Positions 57,613 to 64,000 of a stretch of 64,000 bases of DNA are shown piece by piece. This DNA is from Indioceanicola profundi (lineage in GTDB: Bacteria > Pseudomonadota > Alphaproteobacteria > Azospirillales > Azospirillaceae). Position 1 is the stretch's first letter. Each line of letters begins with the position of its first letter. A program made the translations under genes and the position numbers. Under the pieces are notes generated by a model. The model ran no database searches. It saw nothing but the letters and a program-made list of their open reading frames with translations, and was not told where the DNA came from. The stretch is from positions 1,577,001-1,641,000 of the forward strand of contig NZ_CP030126.1 of the NCBI RefSeq assembly GCF_003568845.1, written 5' to 3'.

Positions 57613-58491
57613 TCAGCTTTCGACCGGTTCCCCGCCGTTCGGGTGCAGGATCTGACCGCTCATATAGGCGGCATCGGCGGACGCCAGGAAGACGTAGCAG
57701 GGAGCCACGTCCGAGGGCTGCCCCACCCGGCCCAGCGGTTCGCTTCCGCCGAACTTCTCCACCTTCTCCGCCGGGAAGGTGGACGGGATCAGCGGTGTCC
57801 AGATCGGCCCCGGCGCGACGCCGTTCACCCGGATGCCTTTCTCCGCCAACTGCGCCGCCATGGAGCGGACGAAGGTTACGATGGCGCCCTTGGTGGAGGA
57901 ATAGTCGACGAGCTGAGGATTGCCCCGGTAGGCGGTGACCGAGGTGGTGCAGATGATGCTGCTGTCCTTCTGGAGATGCGGCAGCGCCGCCTTGGTCAGG
58001 AAGAACTGGGCGAAGATATTGGTGCGGAAGGTCCGCTCCAACTGCTCGGCCGTGATCTCGTCCAGGCTGCCCTTGGGGTGCTGCTCGGCGGCATTGTTCA
58101 CCAGGACGTGGATGCGCGGCCCGAACGTCTCGACGACGCGGGCGATCAGGTCCCGGCAGGTTTCCTCATAGCCGAGATCACCCCTGAACAGCAGGCAGCG
58201 GCGGCCCTCGGCCTCCACCAGACCGCGGGTCTCCTCGGCGTCGCGATCCTCGTTCAGATAGGCGATGGCCACATCGGCCCCTTCACGGGCGAAATGGACG
58301 GCGACGGCTCGGCCGATGCCGCTGTCGCCGCCGGTTACGACCGCGACCATACCCTCTAGTCGGCCAGAGCCCTTGTACCCGTCCCGGATATACTCCGGCC
58401 TGGGATTCATCTCGTGCTCAAGGCCCGGCTGCACGGACTGGTGCTGGGCAGGAACCGTCTTGGGTTTGCTGGAATCGCCGGTATCGGACAT
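57613..58491 (-). CDS. SDR-family NAD(P)-dependent oxidoreductase (YghA-like)
   Basis: 292 residues. NAD(P)-binding VAVVTGGDSGIGRAVAVHFA, HVLVNNAAEQHPKG, catalytic Ser-Tyr-Lys in TTSVTAYRG and VDYSSTKGAIVTF, and the C-terminal YMSGQILHPNGGEPV. A 40-residue N-terminal extension before the Rossmann fold (HEMNPRPEYIRDGYKGSGRL) marks the YghA/YhdF stress-dehydrogenase subgroup. ATG 58491 follows a GGAG; a GTG one codon upstream is possible. A GGAAC-type promoter lies 33 bp upstream. Confidence 0.92.
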   Translation of the reverse strand: MSDTGDSSKPKTVPAQHQSVQPGLEHEMNPRPEYIRDGYKGSGRLEGMVAVVTGGDSGIGRAVAVHFAREGADVAIAYLNEDRDAEETRGLVEAEGRRCLLFRGDLGYEETCRDLIARVVETFGPRIHVLVNNAAEQHPKGSLDEITAEQLERTFRTNIFAQFFLTKAALPHLQKDSSIICTTSVTAYRGNPQLVDYSSTKGAIVTFVRSMAAQLAEKGIRVNGVAPGPIWTPLIPSTFPAEKVEKFGGSEPLGRVGQPSDVAPCYVFLASADAAYMSGQILHPNGGEPVES

Positions 58492-58523
58492 CACTTGCTC
58501 TCCGTTGCGGAAATCGCCGCGTC

Positions 58524-58549
58524 AACAGCCGAAGGAAAGCCCGCGTTCC
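58524..58549 (-). promoter_or_regulatory. GGAAC-type promoter of the SDR gene
   Basis: Read on the minus strand: GGAAC (58549-58545), 17 bases, TGTT (58527-58524). The -10 differs from the EcfG consensus CGTT by one base. The predicted start of transcription is about 25 bp before the SDR ATG, an ideal distance. It mirrors the plus-strand element exactly. Confidence 0.55.
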
Positions 58550-58550
58550 G

Positions 58551-58576
58551 GGAACAAGTGCGCTGCCGTCGATGTT
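58551..58576 (+). promoter_or_regulatory. GGAAC-type promoter toward the anti-sigma-like gene
   Basis: GGAAC (58551-58555), 17 bases, TGTT (58573-58576). It is the mirror image of the minus-strand element about base 58550, with the two -35 boxes back to back (GTTCCGGGAAC). It would drive the 79-residue anti-sigma-like gene and possibly the PhoD-like and LrgAB genes after it. Confidence 0.5.
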
Positions 58577-58717
58577 GACTGGGCACCCGCGGCAGCCTCA
58601 CTCTCGCGGGCGGCGTTCCTCCGCTGGCGGCTCCTGTCGGCAGCGACGGGCTTCGCGCGGAAAGGAACGCAATACCGGCAAGTGCCGGATGGCAATCGGG
58701 TGGTCTGGAAAATGTTG

Positions 58718-58957
58718 ATGAGAAAACTGACCATGCAGGACATCAACGCCTATCTCGACGGCGCTTTGAGCGACGAGGAGAGGCTTGAGATCGAAACAGT
58801 CCTCGCCCGTGACCCGGCTGCCCAGAGCATGGTGAACCGCTACCGCCGGCAGGTGGACGAGCTGCGTCGGATCTACGACCCCGTGATGGACGAGCCGGTG
58901 CCGGAGAACATGCTCTCCCTCCTGCGCAGCGGGTCTTCCAAGAACACGAAGGATTGA
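58718..58957 (+). CDS. Short anti-sigma-factor-like protein without membrane segment
   Basis: 79 residues from ATG 58718, which has GGA 8 nt upstream; ATG 58712 would be too close. The N-terminal half (MQDINAYLDGALSDEERLEI, then LARDPAAQSMVNRYRRQVDE) matches the anti-sigma domain that precedes the membrane helix in many anti-ECF proteins. The end (LRRIYDPVMDEPVPENMLSL) recalls the NepR core. It stops there, with no membrane or periplasmic part and no CHCC zinc motif. Likely partner: the ECF sigma factor at 57021 or a related one. Confidence 0.75.
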   Translation: MRKLTMQDINAYLDGALSDEERLEIETVLARDPAAQSMVNRYRRQVDELRRIYDPVMDEPVPENMLSLLRSGSSKNTKD

Positions 58958-58990
58958 CTGCCCCGGCCCGGGCGGGATCATGTTGTACGC

Positions 58991-59008
58991 GCCGCCCCTG
59001 CGGGCGGC
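58991..59008 (+). other. Short GC hairpin between anti-sigma-like and PhoD-like genes
   Basis: Seven-base-pair stem (58991-58997 with 59002-59008) and four-base loop, without a T run. It may attenuate or protect the transcript; read-through to the phosphatase gene remains possible. Confidence 0.35.
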
Positions 59009-59039
59009 AGGATGTCCGTTCCGCCCGACCTGATCACCC

Positions 59040-60563
59040 ATGAAGAGACGAAGAAGCCGACGGCCGGCCGCGAAGCTGGTGCTTGGCCCCATCCTCCACG
59101 CCCGCGGCACCCAGGGTGACCGCTGGCGTGTGGCCGTCTGCGTCGTCATGGGCGGGGAGGAAGAACCGCCCGACCTTCAGGTGGAGGGCGTCGGCCTCCC
59201 GGTCCCTCCCCGGTTCCTGCACGATTGGGGAGAGGTCGACCGCACCGCCGGGCGTCTGCGGATGTGGCGCTATGACTTCGCCGTTCCGCGCGGACTTCTG
59301 GATGGCCGCGTCGCCTACGGTTTCCTGTACCAGGAGGAGCGCTGGCATTTCGCCGTGCCGGGCACGGCGGTGCCGACGCGCATCGCCTTCACCTCCTGCG
59401 GCGGGTCCGAGGACGAGTCGGAGATTCCCCGCCACGGCCTGTCCCGCAATGCCCGCTGGGCCCACCTTCTCGGCCGCCACCGGGCGGAGCCATACCATCT
59501 GCTGCTGATGGGCGGCGACCAGATCTATGCCGACGGGCTGTGGGAGCATGTGCCGGCACTGGCGGAGGTGGCGGCGCTCTCCCTGTCCCGTCGCCCTTCC
59601 GTGACCAGCCTGCCGGACGATCTGGACCTGCAGTTGGATGTCTGGTACCTGGCCACATACCGCTATACCTGGGGTCAGGCCGAAGCGGCGGCGGTGCTCG
59701 CCTCCGTCCCGAACTTCTGCATGTGGGACGACCACGACATCATCGACGGTTGGGGCAGCCACCCTGTGGAACTGCTGGACAGCCCCGCCTACCGCGCCAT
59801 CCTTGCCGCTGCGACGCGGGCCTTCCGCCTGTTCCAGCTCGGCATTGCGGAGGACGACCCGGCGGAAACGGTCTGGGGCGCCGAACATGACGATGGCGAT
59901 TACAGCCAGGGCCTGATCCTCAACGATGTCGGCGTGCTTGCCCCCGACCTGCGCAGCCGCCGCCGCCCCGACCGTGTCATGTCGGCCGGCACACGCGCGG
60001 CCTTGCCTGACTGGCTCGACCGCTTCCGGGAGTGCCGGCACCTGCTGGTCATGTCCAGCGTGCCGCTGGTGTTCCCCAGCTTCGGCCTGCTGGAGCGGGT
60101 GCTGAACTTCATTCCCGGACGCCAGCGGATCGAGGACGATCTGCGCGACCAGTGGCGGAGCCCGACCCATGCGGAGGAATGGAGCTGGTTCATCCGCCAG
60201 CTCGCCGCCTTCTCCCGTGAGACGCGCTGCCGCGTCACCATCCTGTCCGGGGAGGTTCATCTGGCCTCCGTCGGCGTGATCCGAGGTCTCGATCTGGAGA
60301 TCTGGCAGCTCATCAGTTCCGGTATGGTGCATCCGGCCCCCTCCGACAGGCTGGTGCGCGGCATGGAGCGGCTTGCGGCCCGGCAGGAGCGTCTGTTCGA
60401 CGGGCTGACGCTGGAGATGCCGGGCTTCCCGGAGACCGGGCGCAAGATGCTGCCGGCGCGGAACTGGCTCGCCCTGACCACCGGGCCGGACGGCGAACTG
60501 GTAGCCGAATGGAACGCCGAGGGCGCCCCGGCCACCTTCCGTCGCGTCATTACACGTATGTGA
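59040..60563 (+). CDS. PhoD-like metallophosphatase family protein
   Basis: 507 residues. Binuclear metal-site motifs: RIAFTSCGGSEDE, LLMGGDQIYADGLWEH, FCMWDDHDIIDGWGSH and TILSGEVHLASVGVI. These match the PhoD-like/MPP_PhoD family (phosphodiesterases and phosphatases). There is no signal peptide; the N-terminus is basic ([16 protein letters not shown]), so the protein may stay in the cytoplasm, unlike Tat-exported PhoD. Substrate unknown. It follows the anti-sigma-like gene in the same direction. Confidence 0.88.
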   Translation: MKRRRSRRPAAKLVLGPILHARGTQGDRWRVAVCVVMGGEEEPPDLQVEGVGLPVPPRFLHDWGEVDRTAGRLRMWRYDFAVPRGLLDGRVAYGFLYQEERWHFAVPGTAVPTRIAFTSCGGSEDESEIPRHGLSRNARWAHLLGRHRAEPYHLLLMGGDQIYADGLWEHVPALAEVAALSLSRRPSVTSLPDDLDLQLDVWYLATYRYTWGQAEAAAVLASVPNFCMWDDHDIIDGWGSHPVELLDSPAYRAILAAATRAFRLFQLGIAEDDPAETVWGAEHDDGDYSQGLILNDVGVLAPDLRSRRRPDRVMSAGTRAALPDWLDRFRECRHLLVMSSVPLVFPSFGLLERVLNFIPGRQRIEDDLRDQWRSPTHAEEWSWFIRQLAAFSRETRCRVTILSGEVHLASVGVIRGLDLEIWQLISSGMVHPAPSDRLVRGMERLAARQERLFDGLTLEMPGFPETGRKMLPARNWLALTTGPDGELVAEWNAEGAPATFRRVITRM

Positions 60564-60635
60564 GCGCCCCCCTGGCGCGGCCGGAGGCACCGCGCCAGCA
60601 TGGTGGGCCGCACCGTAGCCAGGGAGCAGACGCCC

Positions 60636-61007
60636 ATGATCCAGGCCCTCGCCCTCATCCTGCTCTGTCAGCTCGCCGGGGAGGTTGCCGCCCGCGGCAC
60701 CGGACTGCCGGTGCCCGGCCCGGTTATCGGGGCGCTGCTGCTGTTCGGCTGGCTGGCATGGCGCAAGGGTGTCTCGGACGGACTGGGCACCGCTGCCGAC
60801 ACGCTGCTGTCCAACCTGTCTCTGCTGTTCGTGCCGGCGGGCGTCGGCGTCATGATGCAGTTCGCCCGCATCGGGGAGGCATGGCCGGCCATCCTGGCTG
60901 CCCTGATTATCAGCACCTTCCTGACCGTTCTGGTCACCGCCAAGGTCTTCTGCCTCGTCGCCGGCAACCGGCCGACGGGCGGCGATGCCGGGGAGAGCCG
61001 GCCATGA
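60636..61007 (+). CDS. lrgA: CidA/LrgA family membrane protein
   Basis: 123 residues, four membrane helices. LPVPGPVIGALLLFGWLAW and LLFVPAGVGVMMQFARIGE are the family hallmarks. Holin-like proteins associated with murein hydrolase control or with export of small carboxylates. ATG 60636 follows AGGGAG. The stop overlaps the next start (ATGA). Confidence 0.9.
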   Translation: MIQALALILLCQLAGEVAARGTGLPVPGPVIGALLLFGWLAWRKGVSDGLGTAADTLLSNLSLLFVPAGVGVMMQFARIGEAWPAILAALIISTFLTVLVTAKVFCLVAGNRPTGGDAGESRP

Positions 61008-61726
61008 TCGGGGATCTGACGGAGGTCTGGGTCTATCTCAGCGCAAGCCCGCTGCTGTGGCTCACGGCGACGCTGGTATCCTATCTGCTCGCCCGCGCAG
61101 CGTTCGAGCGCACCGGCCGGCAGGCCTGGGCCAATCCGGTGGCCGGTTCCATCGCGATCCTGATCGTTCTACTGACAATGTCCGGCACCGATTACCCGAC
61201 CTACTTCGACGGCGCGCAGTTCGTGCATTTCCTTCTCGGCCCGGCGACCGTGGCGCTCGCCGTTCCGCTCTGGCGCTACCGGGCGGAAGTGCGGCGGCAT
61301 GCCCTGCCGCTCGGCTGCGCCCTGCTGGCGGGAGCCGTCACTGCGGCGGCGAGCGCCATCGCCACGGCCATGCTGCTGGGCGCTGATCGGGAGACGGTGC
61401 TGTCGCTGGCCCCGAAATCCGTGACGGCGCCCATCGCCATGGGCATTGCGGAACAGATCGGCGGACTGCCCTCCCTGACCGCCACGCTTGTGATCGCCAC
61501 CGGCATCCTGGGCGCAGTCACCGGTCCCTGGCTGCTGCGCGTCGCCGGCATCCGGAGCCCCCAGGCTCAGGGAACGGCGCTCGGCACCGCCTCCCACGGG
61601 ATCGGCACCGCCGCCGCCTTCCAGATGCATCCCCTGGCCGGCACCTTTTCCGGCATCGCCATGGCGCTGAACGGCTTCCTGACGGCGGTGCTCGTTCCAC
61701 TGCTGGTCCGGCTGTTCGGAACCTGA
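61004..61726 (+). CDS. lrgB: LrgB family membrane protein
   Basis: 240 residues, about seven membrane helices. Family motifs: FLLGPATVALAVPLWRY, LSLAPKSVTAPIAMGIAEQI and GTASHGIGTAAAFQ. It works with LrgA; the ATGA overlap with lrgA implies coupled translation. Plant and bacterial relatives transport glycolate, glycerate or pyruvate. Confidence 0.95.
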   Translation: MIGDLTEVWVYLSASPLLWLTATLVSYLLARAAFERTGRQAWANPVAGSIAILIVLLTMSGTDYPTYFDGAQFVHFLLGPATVALAVPLWRYRAEVRRHALPLGCALLAGAVTAAASAIATAMLLGADRETVLSLAPKSVTAPIAMGIAEQIGGLPSLTATLVIATGILGAVTGPWLLRVAGIRSPQAQGTALGTASHGIGTAAAFQMHPLAGTFSGIAMALNGFLTAVLVPLLVRLFGT

Positions 61727-61766
61727 AAACTCATGCCCACCAATGGCGGACAGGGGCTTCAGCCGC

Positions 61767-63131
61767 TCAGGGCCGGCGCAGCACCACCAGCATGCCAGGC
61801 ACCGGCTGCCCACGGTCCCAGCGGGGAACCACATCCTCCAGCAGCTCGATCTCCAGACCGGCTGCGAGGGCGGCGGCGCGGACATGCCCCTCGCCATGGG
61901 CGTAGCGCCGCCCCTCATGCAGGAGATAGCCGTCGCCCTCCCCCCGCTCGCAGGTGAAGGCGACGCGGCCGCCCGATGTCAGCGCGCGGGCCGCGTTCTC
62001 CAGCACCGGAACGAGGTTGCCGATATAGACCATCACGTCGGCCGCGACGATCAGGTCCCAGGCCTCCGGCCCGGCCTGGAACGTCGCCACCAAGTCGCCC
62101 GCCGACAACTCGTCATAAATCCGGCGGGCACGCGCCTTCTCGACCATCCGGGGTGCCAGGTCCACCCCGGCCAGATGGCCGGCGAAGGGCCGCAGCTCAA
62201 CGCCGGCCAGACCGGTTCCGCACCCGGCATCCAGAATGCGCAGCCCCGCCCCCGGCGTAAGCCCCAGCCGCTCCAGCGCCTGCCGCAGGGCCTGCGGCGC
62301 GCCGTATTTGAGCTTGCCAACCAGATCGGCATCGAACCGGTCGGCATACCGGTCGAACAGGGCGCGGACGAAGGCCGGCGTCAGCTCGCCGTCCGCTTGC
62401 GCCTCCAGCGCCTGGAGCATCGGGCCGGCGCCATAGGGGTCAGCCTCCTCATCCATCTCCAGCGCCGCACGGAAGGCGGTGCGGGCCTTCTCCGTTTCCG
62501 CAAGGCTCATCCAGGCACGTCCAAGCGCAACCAGCCCCCTGCCCCGGTCCGGCGAGTCCGGCTCCACCCGACGGAGCGCCGGCTCCAACAGCTCGGCCAG
62601 CGCCATCGGCTCACCGGCTGCGATGAAGACGTCCGCCAGCTCGACCAGGGCGGACAGGCTCGAATCCAGGAAGCGCGCTTCCCAGGCGTGCTCCAGCGCC
62701 GACGCGACGTCGCCCGTGCGCGCCAGCAGACGGGCCAGACGGCGGTGCGTGACGGCGTCGTCCGGCCGCCGCTCCAGCAGGGTGCGCGCGGCGGCCGCCG
62801 CCTCGGCAGTTCGTCCTGTGGCCTCCAGGCTGGCGGCAAGCCCGCGATGCCAGGCCACCCGTCCGGGATCGCCTTCGAGCGCACGGGCAAACCGCTCCGC
62901 CGCCTCGTTGAACCGGGCTTCGGCCGCCAGTATCTCCGCCATGGCGCCGTTGGCTTCCGGAAAGGCCGGGTCGAGCGCCAGCGCCCGCTCAAGATGGCGC
63001 GCGGCCGCCCCGGCATCGTCCTGGTCCAGGCTGTCATAGGCAGCCGCAAGAGCCGCTTCCGCCTGGGCAAGAGCCGTGTTGGCCGAGCCAGCGGGCAGGA
63101 AAGCTGAAATGTCTGTCACGGTGGGGAGCAT
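61767..63131 (-). CDS. TPR-containing class I SAM methyltransferase
   Basis: 454 residues. The N-terminal ~230 residues are TPR repeats (AAARHLERALALDPAFPEAN, AAERFARALEGDPGRVAWHR and similar). The C-terminal methyltransferase domain (about 265-454) has the SAM loop LRILDAGCGTGLAGVELRPF, followed by LAGVDLAPRMVEKAR and DLIVAADVMVYIGNL. GGAGGGG lies upstream of ATG 63131. The substrate is unknown; TPRs suggest a protein target. It is convergent with lrgB, 40 bp apart. Confidence 0.9.
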   Translation of the reverse strand: MLPTVTDISAFLPAGSANTALAQAEAALAAAYDSLDQDDAGAAARHLERALALDPAFPEANGAMAEILAAEARFNEAAERFARALEGDPGRVAWHRGLAASLEATGRTAEAAAAARTLLERRPDDAVTHRRLARLLARTGDVASALEHAWEARFLDSSLSALVELADVFIAAGEPMALAELLEPALRRVEPDSPDRGRGLVALGRAWMSLAETEKARTAFRAALEMDEEADPYGAGPMLQALEAQADGELTPAFVRALFDRYADRFDADLVGKLKYGAPQALRQALERLGLTPGAGLRILDAGCGTGLAGVELRPFAGHLAGVDLAPRMVEKARARRIYDELSAGDLVATFQAGPEAWDLIVAADVMVYIGNLVPVLENAARALTSGGRVAFTCERGEGDGYLLHEGRRYAHGEGHVRAAALAAGLEIELLEDVVPRWDRGQPVPGMLVVLRRP

Positions 63132-63445
63132 CCATGCCGAATCAGCCCCTCCGACAGGGCCGGATGCGCCATATGAGGCAGTCCGGGCTGCTTCACAACT
63201 GCTGAAAATGGGGGTGATCGCATCCGGCCATGCCAAAGGCGCGGAGCATGGTTTCCGGCTGATTAACGCCCCTGCGCCGAGCCTTTCCGCCCTGTTCCAG
63301 AGGCATGGATGGCCGCGACAAAGGGGGGATCACCGGTGCTCCTACCTCTTTATCCAAGAACCGGGTTGACTCCCGGACCCCAAATCGGGAAAGGCTATGC
63401 AGCCGGCACATGGGTCCGGTGCTGATTCGAGGGAGATGAAGGAGC
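63132..63445. other. Divergent intergenic region
   Basis: 314 bp with no gene seen. It should hold the promoters of the leftward methyltransferase and the rightward transglycosylase. TTGACT at 63366-63371 lacks a usable -10. Confidence 0.4.
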
Positions 63446-64000
63446 ATGACGCAGAAGCGCCGCGCGCCCCTGTTCTCCCGTCTGCTCGGCTCCGCACTTG
63501 CCGCGGCGACGGCCGTGAGCCTGTTCGCCCTCCCGGCCCAGGCCACCGCTCCCCAGAAGAAGCCGCGGCCCACCACTGTGCAGTCCGCCGCCGATGGCTG
63601 CCTGGACGCGATCCTGGCAGCGGAGAAGGAGCTGTCCATTCCCGCCGGCCTGCTGCTGAGCGTCTCGCTGGTGGAAAGCGGGCAGAATGGTACGCCCGCT
63701 CCCTACGCTGTGAATGTTCAGGGCCGCTCCCTCTTCCCGAAGACGGAGCGTGAAGCGGCCTCGCATCTGCGGGACGATAAGGGCAAGCTGCGCCGCAACG
63801 TCTATGCCGGCTGCATGCAGCTCTCGGTCGCCCACCACAAGAACAGCTTCCGCCCGGTCGAGAAGATCGTGAACCCGGCGGAGAATGTTCGCTATGCCGC
63901 CCGTTATCTGGTGCGCCTGCGCCAGGAGACCGGAAGCTGGGCGGCCGCCGTCGCGCGCTACAATGGCGGCACCGGAGATCGGCGGCAGCATTACCAGTGC
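63446..64000 (+). CDS. Lytic transglycosylase (SLT domain), 5' part
   Basis: The gene runs off the right edge; 185 residues are visible. Signal peptide about 1-33 (LLGSALAAATAVSLFALPAQ). SLT domain: catalytic Glu in LLLSVSLVESGQNG, then VYAGCMQLSVAHH, NPAENVRYAARYLVRL and AAAVARYNGGTGD. It would cleave peptidoglycan glycan strands in the periplasm. GGGAG lies 10 nt before ATG 63446. Confidence 0.9.
   Translation, partial: MTQKRRAPLFSRLLGSALAAATAVSLFALPAQATAPQKKPRPTTVQSAADGCLDAILAAEKELSIPAGLLLSVSLVESGQNGTPAPYAVNVQGRSLFPKTEREAASHLRDDKGKLRRNVYAGCMQLSVAHHKNSFRPVEKIVNPAENVRYAARYLVRLRQETGSWAAAVARYNGGTGDRRQHYQC

Overview
The window is about 64 kb of GC-rich DNA, nearly fully coding, with short intergenic gaps and many ATGA or GTGA stop/start overlaps. 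Gene order and protein types point to a flagellated, free-living alphaproteobacterium of the Rhodospirillales/Azospirillales kind. The clues are rpiB-glyA-nrdR-rib-nusB-thiL-hppA, MucR, a LdtR-like MarR protein, Bpt, MotE, and an EcfG-like sigma factor with GGAAC promoters. That placement comes from family recognition, not from a search. I see no tRNA, rRNA, insertion sequence, integrase, phage gene or CRISPR array.

Layout. 1-10.3 kb: a leftward housekeeping block running rpiB, glyA, nrdR, ribD, ribE, ribBA-like, ribH, nusB, thiL, an orphan FliL-like gene and hppA. 10.8-12.1 kb: mucR, a small DUF6898-like gene and a MarR regulator. 12.1-15.3 kb: a leftward valine-catabolism operon (acyl-CoA dehydrogenase, 3-hydroxyisobutyryl-CoA hydrolase, 3-hydroxyisobutyrate dehydrogenase). 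15.5-23 kb: lipid kinase, hemB, two alpha/beta hydrolases, a type III PLP decarboxylase, an aldehyde dehydrogenase and a flavin reductase. 23.2-24.3 kb: a MotB with an EF-hand-like loop in its periplasmic linker. 24.4-27.9 kb: a circularly permuted ATP-grasp plus alpha-E pair, then bpt. 28-30.4 kb: an orphan TRAP solute-binding protein, a thioesterase and a small unknown gene.

30.4-38.7 kb is the most interesting block. It is a leftward, translationally coupled flagellar operon: fliL, fliM, DUF6468, motE, cheZ, two MotB-like membrane proteins and a 1039-residue secreted beta-domain/TPR protein. The last three genes look like an undescribed periplasmic accessory module for the flagellar motor. 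Divergent from it, 39.0-45.8 kb holds a second amidoligase-type cluster: transglutaminase-DUF2126, a fused ATP-grasp/alpha-E protein, and a second transglutaminase.

45.8-56.2 kb carries a gamma-glutamylcyclotransferase-fold protein, a chemoreceptor with a small secreted protein, prfC, a DEAD-box helicase, a secreted amidohydrolase and glgP. 56.2-61.7 kb looks like a stress-response island. It has an EcfG-like sigma factor, an SDR oxidoreductase, a short TM-less anti-sigma-like protein, a PhoD-like phosphatase and a CidA/LrgA-LrgB pair. GGAAC-type promoter elements occur here, including a perfectly mirrored divergent pair. The window ends with a TPR-methyltransferase and the start of a lytic transglycosylase gene.
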